NCBI RefSeq assembly: GCF_000160835.1
Contig: NZ_GG700733.1
Span: forward strand, 646,583 to 710,582
DNA from: Limosilactobacillus antri DSM 16041
GTDB lineage: Bacteria; Bacillota; Bacilli; Lactobacillales; Lactobacillaceae
Length of the DNA stretch: 64,000 bases
Reading direction: 5' to 3'
Positions 52,617 through 63,961 of the stretch are shown piece after piece (position 1 is the stretch's first letter; each line of letters starts with the position of its first letter). Position numbers and translations under genes: made by a program. The notes under the pieces were generated by a model that saw nothing but the letters and a program-made list of their open reading frames with translations, did not search any database and had not been told where the DNA came from.

Positions 52617-53203
52617 TGGCGCGGATTGAAACTGCTACAAGCCGGATTATTCATCAAATTTGGGGGAATGGTAATCCCAACAAGGCGGTGTTAGCAGCAC
52701 TGCGAAATACTAATGATATTTTGAACAAAAAAGCAACGGTTGTGTGGCCATTACTATTAGATGCTTTGGAAGAGAATGACTTAAGTACAACCGGGCGACC
52801 AACAGCTGCTGAACAGGCAGTTTTTGCGGCCTTACATTGTTACGCTGTTTACCAGCAGGGAAATCAAGACTGCTGTGAATATGCGGACAAGGATCACGAT
52901 GGGAAGCCCCTTTTTAAAGCCCTAGCTAAGCTGCATAATGACCCGACGACCCGCGCGGCAATTGATCGCCGGGTCCAAAACGTCCTCGGGAATACTAACC
53001 CCGGCAGTGTCATTAACGCGGTTGGTCACCTTACCTCAATTTTGAAGAGTCACACATCGCAAGAGTTGATTAACTTTGCTCAACTTGGTCAAGATTTCTA
53101 CTACCTTCAATTTAGTAATGAGAGCGCCCGCGAGGTTAGCTTAAAGTGGGGGCAGCAATACTACTGGCATTCGGAAAAACAAATCGCTGAAAAAGGAGAA
53201 TAA
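52616..53203 (+). CDS. casB: Cascade small subunit Cse2/Cas11e
   Basis: A 195-aa helical subunit, two copies per Cascade, that holds the displaced strand. The family pattern WGNGNPNKAVLAALRNTNDI, AEQAVFAALHCYAVYQQGNQ and LTSILKSHTSQELINFAQLGQDFYYLQF is seen. It starts at the cse1 stop (TAATG) and ends 2 nt before cas7. Confidence 0.94.
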   Translation: MARIETATSRIIHQIWGNGNPNKAVLAALRNTNDILNKKATVVWPLLLDALEENDLSTTGRPTAAEQAVFAALHCYAVYQQGNQDCCEYADKDHDGKPLFKALAKLHNDPTTRAAIDRRVQNVLGNTNPGSVINAVGHLTSILKSHTSQELINFAQLGQDFYYLQFSNESAREVSLKWGQQYYWHSEKQIAEKGE

Positions 53204-53205
53204 CT

Positions 53206-54297
53206 ATGAGCAAGCCTAATTTATATGTTGATATTAATGTTTTACAATCGGTTCCTTCATCGAACATCAACCGGGACGATACCGGTGCACCAAAAACAGC
53301 ATATTACGGGGGCGTAGTCCGGTCACGGGTTTCTTCGCAAAGCTGGAAACGTGCCGTTAGAATGATGTTTAAGGAACAGAGTACGGATGCGGAATGGTTA
53401 GCCGGTATTCGGACAATGCGTGGCCCGCTGTTATTAGCAAATGAATTGCAGAAGCAGGATTCAAACTTATCGTCGGATGAAGCAATGGCGCAGGCTGTGG
53501 ACGTCTTTAATAAGGCTAAGATTAAACTCGATAAGAAAACTAACCAGACGAAAGCACTGTTAATGCTGAGCCACGGGCAGATTGCAAAGCTGGCTGAGTA
53601 TGTTCGCCAAAATGACGAGTTGGATAGTAAGGCGGTAAAGGAAGCCCTCCAGGGTGATCATTCGCTAGACATGGCACTTTTTGGCCGCATGGTTGCGGAT
53701 GATCCATCGTTAAACGTTGACGCTGCTTGCCAGGTTGCCCATGCCATTTCGACTCATGAAATTGTCCCTGAGTATGACTACTACACGGCAGTTGATGATG
53801 AAAAGGCCGATGACGAATCCGGCTCGGCAATGATTGGGACGATTGAATACGACTCAGCTACACTGTACCGGTATGCTAACGTTAACGTCAATGAGTTAGT
53901 TCAAAGCCTTGGAGATGTTGATACAGCTGTTAAGGGGCTCCAACTCTTTGTGAAGGATTTTGTCCTATCTATGCCTACGGGGAAGCAAAACAGCTTTGCC
54001 AACAAGACGGTTCCGCAATACGTCCTGGTGACGGTGCGGGAAGATACGCCAGTTAACCTTGTCTCAGCATTTGAAGAAGCGGTTAAGTCCCGTCATGGCT
54101 ACCTGCAGCCATCAGTGGCGAAGTTGGAAAAAGAATATCAAGATACCCAGCAGTTTGTCCAAACGCCGCTTGCTAGTGTTGTAGTGACGAATAAAGAATC
54201 AAAGATTAGTACAAAAGCGGCTGATGTTGATGACTTAGTAAGTAAGATTACCGAAGTCATTGAATCGAGGGTTAGCGATGAAAACCTTAACGATTAA
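53206..54297 (+). CDS. casC: Cascade backbone subunit Cas7e
   Basis: A 363-aa RAMP protein, six copies of which coat the crRNA. It starts NLYVDINVLQSVPSSNINRDDTGAPKTAYYGGVVRSRVSSQSWKRA, the family hallmark, and has SMPTGKQNSFANKT near 250. The end overlaps cas5 by 20 nt. Confidence 0.96.
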   Translation: MSKPNLYVDINVLQSVPSSNINRDDTGAPKTAYYGGVVRSRVSSQSWKRAVRMMFKEQSTDAEWLAGIRTMRGPLLLANELQKQDSNLSSDEAMAQAVDVFNKAKIKLDKKTNQTKALLMLSHGQIAKLAEYVRQNDELDSKAVKEALQGDHSLDMALFGRMVADDPSLNVDAACQVAHAISTHEIVPEYDYYTAVDDEKADDESGSAMIGTIEYDSATLYRYANVNVNELVQSLGDVDTAVKGLQLFVKDFVLSMPTGKQNSFANKTVPQYVLVTVREDTPVNLVSAFEEAVKSRHGYLQPSVAKLEKEYQDTQQFVQTPLASVVVTNKESKISTKAADVDDLVSKITEVIESRVSDENLND

Positions 54298-54988
54298 GCT
54301 GGCGGGACCATTACAATCGTACGGTAACGAAGCAACTTTTAGTCGGCGAACAAGTTATCACTGTCCCTCTAAAAGCGCGGTTATCGGTTTGATCGCAGCC
54401 GCGCTGGGTTACCGACGGAATGACTCCCGAATCAAACAGTTAAATGAGTTGAAAATGGCGGTTCGGATTGACCAGCCGGGCCGGACCTTAACTGATTTTC
54501 AAACGATCGAGTATAACCAGAAAAATGGAAAGCGGAGTCTATCCTACCGTGATTACTTACAAGACGCGGTTTTTGTTGTCGCAATTGCAGGTGAAGACCA
54601 GCAAATTGAACTGGTGGAAACAGCCCTCCACCATCCTAAATTTCAACTATTTTTAGGACGGCGGGCGAATGTGCCGGCAGGATTATTGCTAACGCGAGTT
54701 TTTGATGAGGAGAACCCGGTAACGGTACTTAGACAATATGAATGGCAGGCAGCTGAATGGTACCAACGACAGCAACGGCAACCTAAGTACATGGCGGAAG
54801 TAATTGCGGATGCCGATTTAGCGCAGGCAAATTTAACAACGTTCGCAAAAGACAACGTTGGCAGCTTCAGTCAGGATCACCGCTGGCACTCGTATCGGGC
54901 AATTATTAGTATGAATGTCGAACTGGAAAACAAGCAGTGTCATGGTCAGGATACCAGTCATGATGTAATGGCAAATCTAGAGGAATGA
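54278..54988 (+). CDS. casD: Cascade subunit Cas5e
   Basis: A 236-aa RAMP protein that caps the 5' handle of the crRNA. It begins KTLTIKLAGPLQSYGNEATFSRRTSYHCPSKSAVIGLIAAALG, the usual Cas5e start, and has LSYRDYLQDAVFVVAIAG later. ATG 54278 follows GAGGGTTAGCG; it lies inside the cas7 end. Confidence 0.95.
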   Translation: MKTLTIKLAGPLQSYGNEATFSRRTSYHCPSKSAVIGLIAAALGYRRNDSRIKQLNELKMAVRIDQPGRTLTDFQTIEYNQKNGKRSLSYRDYLQDAVFVVAIAGEDQQIELVETALHHPKFQLFLGRRANVPAGLLLTRVFDEENPVTVLRQYEWQAAEWYQRQQRQPKYMAEVIADADLAQANLTTFAKDNVGSFSQDHRWHSYRAIISMNVELENKQCHGQDTSHDVMANLEE

Positions 54989-54991
54989 TCT

Positions 54992-57443
<2,452 letters not shown>

Positions 57444-57472
57444 GAACCGCGGCAGATCAGGGATCTTTTAGT

Positions 57473-57935
57473 GTATTCCCCATGTATGTGGGGGTGATCC
57501 CTGACTTGAATTTTTCATGCTCCTTCTCCAATTGTATTCCCCATGTATGTGGGGGTGATCCTCGCCAGTAGTGCCCACACTCCTGCTCAACCCAGTATTC
57601 CCCATGTATGTGGGGGTGATCCTTCATCAATCTTCATCTTCGTTACCTCCTAAAGGTATTCCCCATGTATGTGGGGGTGATCCTGACTTGCTCAGTACCT
57701 GACGTTCGAACATAAGGTATTCCCCATGTATGTGGGGGTGATCCCCGAAAAAGCGCCGTGAGATCATTCCTCATCAATATGGAGACTCCCGCTATTAGAT
57801 CGCATTCTGCGTCTACTATGGTATATAATATAACCATTAATTTCTGGTATTCCCCAAAGCCATGGGGGTGATCCTGAAACGATATTCGGCAAAGCGAATA
57901 TCTAACTGTATTCCCCATCTATATGGGGGTAGTTT
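57473..57935 (+). CRISPR. CRISPR array 2, type I-E, with a 102-nt irregular gap
   Basis: Repeats start at 57473, 57534, 57595, 57656 and 57717 (all with core TGTATGTG, 61-nt period), then at 57847 (core AAAGCCATG) and 57908 (degenerate, losing TGATCC). The gap between the fifth and sixth repeat is 102 nt (57745-57846), not 33, and holds no recognisable repeat. The array begins 29 nt after the cas2 stop with the leader end AGGGATCTTTTAGT (57459-57472). The last spacer contains an 8-bp dyad GATATTCG...CGAATATC. Direction is the same as array 1. Confidence 0.95.
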
Positions 57936-58073
57936 ATAATTTGAAGTGTATCGATCCGCTTGGAAAAAGATTGTGGAACCTGTCATCAGGCTTCGGAATT
58001 TGCTGAGGCTCCGTCTAGTATTGAGGGGCTCCCCAACATTTTTTAGAATTACCGTAAAGAGGATTGGAGAGTT

Positions 58074-58835
58074 ATGGGAAAAAGAAAACGACAAACGATA
58101 AAGCTTTCTGAAAACACCCATTTTTCTGATGAGTTTGAGCAAATGCTAGTGGAGTCGGGTATTATCCATTCTAAGGGAGCAAATGCGACTGACCGGATCG
58201 GGCAGGATTCTGATAAGTTAATTATTTCTAAATCCGGACGGGAACCGCAGACACTTGATGAGCTTCGCCAGCTGTTGAATTCTGGTAAAAGGTTGTTATC
58301 CTTGGATTTTGAATTTTACAATGATCCTAAAGGAACCCCGTGGATTCGTGAGATTGCTGGCAAGCAGTTCGGCTCCCCAACCTATTTTCAGTACCGGCTG
58401 TTCAACAAAGAAATGACCCCAGAGCGCCAGCTTGAGTTTCTTCAAGAGTGGGATATACCTTATAGCGAAACGGTAAACCATAGTTACTTTCAAATTCGTA
58501 ACCACCTGTCAGCGATTCTCAATACGATTCATCCTGATTACGTAGTGTGCTGGGGTGATGCGATTGACTTTAATGCGCTCGACCGTGAGGAGCAACGGGC
58601 GCACATAAAACAGAAGCATCGTTTAACCATTTCTATTCCGCGCATTGATTTGGCGCGGTTAGTGGGCCAAGCAGTTTTTCAAAATCGCACAACGCTCAGC
58701 TTAGAGAAGATGGGAAAACTACTAGGCATTAAGGGCACCGACCCCCGCCACGTTGCCCTAAACGACGTTCGGTTACTTGACCGCATCTTACAATTCTATG
58801 CCCGTGACCTGAACGAAGACCTATTTGATAACTAG
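58074..58835 (+). CDS. DEDDh exonuclease next to CRISPR array 2
   Basis: A 253-aa protein. After a basic N-terminus of about 70 aa it has an RNase H-like exonuclease domain: LLSLDFEFYNDPKGTPW (motif I, Asp78 and Glu80), DYVVCWGDAIDFNALD (motif II), and DPRHVALNDVRLLDRIL (motif III, His226 and Asp231). This DEDDh arrangement resembles DnaQ/ERI-1-type 3'-5' exonucleases. It is separate from the one fused to Cas2. Its position right after the array, on the same strand and before a terminator, suggests a role linked to CRISPR (for example prespacer or crRNA end trimming), but a general host function is possible. Confidence 0.82.
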   Translation: MGKRKRQTIKLSENTHFSDEFEQMLVESGIIHSKGANATDRIGQDSDKLIISKSGREPQTLDELRQLLNSGKRLLSLDFEFYNDPKGTPWIREIAGKQFGSPTYFQYRLFNKEMTPERQLEFLQEWDIPYSETVNHSYFQIRNHLSAILNTIHPDYVVCWGDAIDFNALDREEQRAHIKQKHRLTISIPRIDLARLVGQAVFQNRTTLSLEKMGKLLGIKGTDPRHVALNDVRLLDRILQFYARDLNEDLFDN

Positions 58836-58860
58836 ACTCCTCATCAACCATCCCAAAGCA

Positions 58861-58905
58861 AAACAAGCAGCCCGCGCCTTAAACTTCGGCACGGACTGCT
58901 TGTTT
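58861..58905. terminator. Bidirectional Rho-independent terminator
   Basis: AAACAAGCAG (58861-58870) pairs with CTGCTTGTTT (58896-58905), and further pairs (CCG with CGG) extend the stem inward. It separates the convergent exonuclease and metalloprotease genes. Confidence 0.88.
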
Positions 58906-58921
58906 GTCTTCTAAAAGCTAT

Positions 58922-61900
58922 TTAATCTTTCTTCCGAACACCAAGAAGGGCAAGTACGGAACTCATGAAAAGAACCGCGCCGGCTGCTAATCCTAGCCAA
59001 CTCTTCCTTTGCTGTCCGGTATGAGGCAGTTTATTTGCTGGCTCCGGTTGGGTTCCGTCAACTGTCGATTTATCAACCGAATTCTTTTTCATACCCGCAG
59101 TGTCCGTGGCCGTCTCTTCCTGAGCAGTTGTCGCATCCCCAGCAGCTTCCCCCGTGTTACCAGAATTAGCTACCTTCCCTGGAATAGTGGGCTCCCCGGT
59201 ATCGCCAGGTCCGCCCGCTTCATCCGGGTTTCCTGCTTCCGTGGCCGCTTTCACCAGTGGAATCTGCAGCAAATTATTATCCGGCGTAAATTTCCACTCC
59301 GTCGGCACTGGATTGGTGCTCTTCCAGCCATCGGGAAGGGCAAGGCTAAGGGCAATTGTCTGGTCCGTTTTGCCGCTGAGTGTTTGCTGGGTGATCACCT
59401 TCCCGGCCGGATCCACAAACCGTACTTCCAGCTTTTGTGGATCTGCGGCGTAAGTAACGGTCGTGGTATTATTTTCCCCAGCAGCTGCACTTGCGGCCGG
59501 AATTACCGTGACGCTTGGCGTGTAGCCGGCCACGGTTGGGACCGTTACTGCGGCAAAGCTAGCGTCACCGCGGGCGGCCCACTGGTCGTAATCACCGACC
59601 CTGCCGGTTACCTGGTCGATGCTGGCGGCACGGTGAAACGCAACAGTTTGGTTGACCAGCTGGGGCTCGGCCTGGTTTGGCAGCTTGATTTCGACCGTGC
59701 GGCGGGCACTCTGCTTCAAATCACTTTCTTGCAGTCCCGCGGGAAGGCTGGCCCCGTCCCCAAGGGTTACTTTCTGCAGCCGGTGGTTAAGTTGGACCAC
59801 AAAAGTTTGCCCATCATTTTGGGTGTTGAACTGGCTGCCAACTCCTTCAAGCGGATTATCTGTCACCGTGTAGCCCGCCTTGGTCAGCTCATCGATTGCC
59901 TGACTGACCGCCGAAAGGTTCAGCACGCTGCCTACTTGCCCATTCAACTGCAGGTTCAGCCGGCTTAAATCTTGTGGTGCGGCCGCGTTGCTATCAACAA
60001 AGTTAACCGTGATGGTGACGACCGGTTCGCTAAAAATCGAACTCTTAAAATCATCGGTCATTAGCGTATATGACTGCATGATTGCGGCCTTTAGCTTGTC
60101 AACCTGCCCAGCTCGCTTGCCCGCCTTTAGCTGAGCTAAATCCTGGTTAGCTGCTTGTTGCATCAGCTGGCTTAGCTGCTGGTAGTTTTTCAGCGTAATA
60201 TCGCTTCCGTTGTAGTGAATCGTGACTGGCTTTAGAAGGTCGCGTTTGTTAATGCGCTCCTGGAACATCGCCTTTTTAAATTCGGCGAAGCTAGTGTACT
60301 GACCGTTGAAGACCTTGTTGAAGATGTACTGGTCGTTAAAGGTCGCGTTGTCCTTCTTTGCATCATTCAGGTACTGGTTGGACACATACGGAAGGAAGCC
60401 CTTTTCCCAACCGTATTCCGCGAGCAGCTCAAAGGCAGTCTTGCGAAAAATCATGGTCCCGGTACTGCCGTCCTCACTCTGGGCCCCTGAGTAAATTGGG
60501 GAATACAAGGAGATGGTACCGTAAGAGTTCTTATTGTAGTCGCGCGCCTGGTAGTAACGCTTGGCAATGATATTATTATCAATCAGACTATCCAGACTGG
60601 TGAGCTTGGCAGCCGTGGCGTTATCGATACCGGAAGTGATAACGTCACTCTTTTTCGCCGGATCGTAGTAGAGCTGCGCGTAGGCAAGCTGCTTGTCCGC
60701 GGTTGACTTAGCCAGCAGCGCCTCGGCTTCGGCATAGTCTAGCAGGTAGGTAACGTCGAAGACCCCGTGCATGTACGTTTGGAGGTCTGCCGGAGTTTGG
60801 AACTCGTTTGGCGAAAGGTTCTTAGAGCGACCTTGGTTAGGGGCAAATTCAAATACCAAATTAAAACCATAGTCACCATCTTGAGAATTTTCAGCGGATT
60901 GTAATAAACCCATGGCAAAGGCTTCGGCACCCATCGATTGGCGCCGGCCATTGCCATTAAAGTAAATTTGCCCGTCAAAATTGTGGGTCATCTCATGGGT
61001 TAAAGTTGAGGTACCGTGTGTACCGCCAGCCGCATCGACAACGAAGTGCACGTAGCTTCCGGAGGCGTAAGCGCCGGAACCGTTTGCCTGATACATATCG
61101 CCCACCGGTGCAAAAAATTCTTCAATGGCGGGAACTGCTTGGTCATACTTGCCAACCCAACGGAAGCCCTGCTTCAGTGCCTTATCAGGAATCCAGTAGC
61201 TGTCCCAGACCGGAATGTCTTCACTGACCAGTAGCTGTTTGCCCTGATCGTTAGTCATCCGATACCAAAAGTCGTAGTATTCGCCCCAGTGATCGGCGAA
61301 AGATTTCAGGGCCGTGTCGACGGCGGCAACTTTTTGCTGGTATTGTTCAGGATCCTGCTTAATTCCCTGGTCAATGTATCGTTCGTTTAGCCCGAAGGTA
61401 ATCGTCGACATATTGACGATGATGAACATATCGTTGTTTTTGATGTTCAGCAAGGGCAGGATAAAGCTGCGGTAGCGGGTCCGTTTGCTAGTGGCGAGGC
61501 GCCGGAAGATTCCCACGGGTGCGTTCGGGTTTTCCTTGGAGGGGACCTCATAAATAAAGACGCCGGTATTGTCCTTAAACCACTGTTCGTTGTTGAGCTC
61601 CGGAGAAAACATTTGCCGGTTGCGGTTCAGAAAGCCAATCAGGGCTGGGACCCTTAGGGACTTGGCCAGTACGGTGTTAAAGGTGGACAAGTTATTGCTG
61701 ACCTTGAGTTGCTCCTGGCTGAGATTCCCAAGCTGGATTAGCCAGTCTAAGGCATTGAGGTTGGCACCGTAGAAGTCGGGCCGGAAAAGCATCAGGGGCA
61801 GGATGTTGTATTCGCCAAAGCTGATGTTGTAGAGGCGGTTAATATAGGTCATCCCCAGCATGATGCTTAACCGGTGTTGCTTGATTTTTTCAAGGGTGGC

Positions 61901-62713
61901 AGCTGAGTCAGAGCTTGTCCCGGGCGCCGTTGAATTGGCGAGTAACGCCGGGATTAAAGCTGGCAGTTCTGCCTTGGTGTTGTTAAAGGCCGTGGTCATA
62001 AAGAGGTCCCGGACCTGGTTGTCGGTGCGGACGTTCAAGTGTTCCTTCATTTCCGCACTAAAGAGGTCGATTCCTTGGAACAGTTTAATCAGGTCCTCGA
62101 CTTGCGCAGCGGAGAATTGGCTGACCTGGGTGGGGGTGTACGCTAGGCCATTATCAAGCTGGTACTTGTAAATTTGGTTAGTAGGGCTCAGCAGGTGGGC
62201 ACCAAGTTTTTCCATCGTCCCGTCCTGAAAGGCCAGCAGGACACCGTTGACGCTCGCGCTGGGATCCGCCGGATTGACCACAAACTGGTTATCGTGGAGC
62301 GGGACGGCAGCGAGTAGGTTAACCTGGCTTAATTTATCGCTAGTTGAAACTAGGCCGGCGTAGTGGGATTGCTCCTCTTGGGCGGCGTAAGGAAGAAGCT
62401 TGCTGACGTTATTGGCAGCAATTGCGCTAGTTGGCTGACTGGTGGTTGCCGCCGTACTAAGCTGGTTCGTGTCGGGGGTAGACACGGCGCTGTTGTTGCC
62501 ATTTGCTACTGGTTGTTCACGGGTTGCACTTACGGGCTGACTTTCCCCGGTTTGTGCTTGGGGTGCCGAAGCTAGTTTGCTGTCGGCAGCTGCTGTATTC
62601 GGATGGGCAAGGATTCCGATGGAGAGACCGATAATCACTGAAACGGTCCCAACGTTAAGCTTGCGCAGGGCGTAATGTGGCTGGCGGCTAGTGGGGTAGT
62701 TCTTTGGTTGCAT
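58922..62713 (-). CDS. Cell-wall-anchored zinc metalloprotease, ZmpB/M26-like
   Basis: A 1263-aa surface protein. It has a YSIRK-type signal peptide (YALRKLNVGTVSVIIGLSIGI near residue 14-34), a Ser/Thr/Gln-rich stretch, a long helical region, and the protease site STLTHEMTHNFDGQIYFNG near residue 568, with HEMTH binding zinc and the downstream GAEAFAMGLLQ giving the third ligand, as in streptococcal Zmp proteases. Near the C-terminus are two or three Mub/MucBP-like domains (VTITVNFVDSNAAAPQDLS; VEIKLPNQAEPQLVNQTV; LEVRFVDPAGKVITQQTL), a wall-spanning Gly/Glu/Thr-rich region and the anchor LPHTG with membrane segment and KKD tail. ATG 62713 follows GAGGGAGAATATGTA. Targets in streptococci include IgA1 and mucins; here a host glycoprotein or mucus protein is likely. 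Confidence 0.9.
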   Translation of the reverse strand: MQPKNYPTSRQPHYALRKLNVGTVSVIIGLSIGILAHPNTAAADSKLASAPQAQTGESQPVSATREQPVANGNNSAVSTPDTNQLSTAATTSQPTSAIAANNVSKLLPYAAQEEQSHYAGLVSTSDKLSQVNLLAAVPLHDNQFVVNPADPSASVNGVLLAFQDGTMEKLGAHLLSPTNQIYKYQLDNGLAYTPTQVSQFSAAQVEDLIKLFQGIDLFSAEMKEHLNVRTDNQVRDLFMTTAFNNTKAELPALIPALLANSTAPGTSSDSAATLEKIKQHRLSIMLGMTYINRLYNISFGEYNILPLMLFRPDFYGANLNALDWLIQLGNLSQEQLKVSNNLSTFNTVLAKSLRVPALIGFLNRNRQMFSPELNNEQWFKDNTGVFIYEVPSKENPNAPVGIFRRLATSKRTRYRSFILPLLNIKNNDMFIIVNMSTITFGLNERYIDQGIKQDPEQYQQKVAAVDTALKSFADHWGEYYDFWYRMTNDQGKQLLVSEDIPVWDSYWIPDKALKQGFRWVGKYDQAVPAIEEFFAPVGDMYQANGSGAYASGSYVHFVVDAAGGTHGTSTLTHEMTHNFDGQIYFNGNGRRQSMGAEAFAMGLLQSAENSQDGDYGFNLVFEFAPNQGRSKNLSPNEFQTPADLQTYMHGVFDVTYLLDYAEAEALLAKSTADKQLAYAQLYYDPAKKSDVITSGIDNATAAKLTSLDSLIDNNIIAKRYYQARDYNKNSYGTISLYSPIYSGAQSEDGSTGTMIFRKTAFELLAEYGWEKGFLPYVSNQYLNDAKKDNATFNDQYIFNKVFNGQYTSFAEFKKAMFQERINKRDLLKPVTIHYNGSDITLKNYQQLSQLMQQAANQDLAQLKAGKRAGQVDKLKAAIMQSYTLMTDDFKSSIFSEPVVTITVNFVDSNAAAPQDLSRLNLQLNGQVGSVLNLSAVSQAIDELTKAGYTVTDNPLEGVGSQFNTQNDGQTFVVQLNHRLQKVTLGDGASLPAGLQESDLKQSARRTVEIKLPNQAEPQLVNQTVAFHRAASIDQVTGRVGDYDQWAARGDASFAAVTVPTVAGYTPSVTVIPAASAAAGENNTTTVTYAADPQKLEVRFVDPAGKVITQQTLSGKTDQTIALSLALPDGWKSTNPVPTEWKFTPDNNLLQIPLVKAATEAGNPDEAGGPGDTGEPTIPGKVANSGNTGEAAGDATTAQEETATDTAGMKKNSVDKSTVDGTQPEPANKLPHTGQQRKSWLGLAAGAVLFMSSVLALLGVRKKD

Positions 62714-62746
62714 TACATATTCTCCCTCAATCAATTGTTGAAGCAA

Positions 62747-62776
62747 TTATATCATCAAGTGAATGGGAACAATAAC
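62747..62776 (-). promoter_or_regulatory. Promoter of the metalloprotease gene
   Basis: On the minus strand TTATTG (62771-62776), an 18-bp spacer and TATAAT (62747-62752), preceded by TGA as an extended -10. The start codon lies about 33 nt downstream. Confidence 0.65.
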
Positions 62777-62839
62777 CATTTGATTGTTGGTCGGGGGGAC
62801 TAGTGCCACGCCTCGTCATCTTTATAACGAATTGGTTGA

Positions 62840-63961
62840 TTATTCTTCATCAATTTTCCTAATTACCCGTTTTACTTTATCTAAGGGATAGGGGACCTCG
62901 CCACGTTTGTAGTAGTGTTTGCTTATGACCGTCAGCTCTTGCTCGCTGTCATCACCGCCGACGGGCACCAAGACATGATCTCCTGGTTGGATTGAATCAT
63001 CATCCGTCAGATAGTTATATTCACGACCATCCTCGAAAAATTTGACCCCAATGTAGATAACTTCATCCAGGCAGCGGCGTTTGCGTGTATAGTAACTACT
63101 GCTCAACAGGGCCCCGGTAGTTGGAATATCCAGTAGCTCTTCAATGGAGTGCATTAAATTGGCCCAAGGGGCGGGGAGGCAATATCGCTCGTAATCGCCG
63201 CCAAAGCTAGCTGAGGGTAAGATTCGACGCGTAATCGTGCAGGTAAAATGGCCCAGTTGCCCATTATCATCCGTCGCGTTGGCGGGGACACCCGGAATGG
63301 TAGTCGTAAAATCAACTGGATTAAGGCTGTCCAGCAAGGGCATCTCACTTTCGGGCCACTGAAAGGTCGTGGTAATCGCCGGCCCATCAATCAGCCGTCG
63401 GCAGTAGGTTACAGTATTGGGTACCCGGGTTAGCACCAGCTGCTCATGGTAATTATCTTGCTCTTCATAGTCGACAACGAATTTTTCAATGAAATCCTCG
63501 CGACCATTGCCATCAAGAACCATTAGGTCAGCACGGTTTAAGCTATCACGGATTTCCATTGCCAGCTGGCTGATTGCCGGCTCATCGGTTGGGTAACCAG
63601 TGAAGGTCCAGAAGTTGCCGTTAACGTTCTGGATGGTAGTAGAAATAGTGGCGTTGGTATCGTCCGTGCAGTTGCCGAAGTAATTAAGCAGTACCAAGAT
63701 TTGCCTTAGAAAGGACTCGGCCTGTGCGGGTGCAATTTGAAAATGTTCGGTGGGCTGTCCAGCAATTGACAGTCGCTGGTAGTCATTAAAGACCATTGGT
63801 TGGACAGTACAAGTACCATCAGCGTTGATAGTTAATTCTTGGCCCCACTTTCCGCCAGGGACCTGGCTATCGTGCCACGGCATATAGGGATTGCCAAACC
63901 AAATCACTGCTTTTTGTGCTTGCCCAAAGTTTTGTAATACGTTATTCCGTGGAGTTTCCAT
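62840..63961 (-). CDS. Uncharacterised protein with a C-terminal SH3/KOW-like domain
   Basis: A 373-aa soluble protein. The N-terminal half (AVIWFGNPYMPWHDSQVPGGKWGQELTINADGTCTV, QAESFLRQILVLLNYFG, FWTFTGYPTDEPAIS) looks like a family in lactobacilli that measures as two alpha/beta parts. The C-terminal 75 residues (CLDEVIYIGVKFFEDGREYNYLTDDDSIQPGDHVLVPVGGDDSEQELTVISKHYYKRGEVPYPLDKVKRVIRKI) form a small beta-barrel pattern (YLTDD, GDHVLVPVG, PYPLDKVK) that recurs alone or fused in many bacteria. No catalytic motif seen. Start ATG 63961 follows GTGAGGCGAACGCT. Confidence 0.7.
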   Translation of the reverse strand: METPRNNVLQNFGQAQKAVIWFGNPYMPWHDSQVPGGKWGQELTINADGTCTVQPMVFNDYQRLSIAGQPTEHFQIAPAQAESFLRQILVLLNYFGNCTDDTNATISTTIQNVNGNFWTFTGYPTDEPAISQLAMEIRDSLNRADLMVLDGNGREDFIEKFVVDYEEQDNYHEQLVLTRVPNTVTYCRRLIDGPAITTTFQWPESEMPLLDSLNPVDFTTTIPGVPANATDDNGQLGHFTCTITRRILPSASFGGDYERYCLPAPWANLMHSIEELLDIPTTGALLSSSYYTRKRRCLDEVIYIGVKFFEDGREYNYLTDDDSIQPGDHVLVPVGGDDSEQELTVISKHYYKRGEVPYPLDKVKRVIRKIDEE

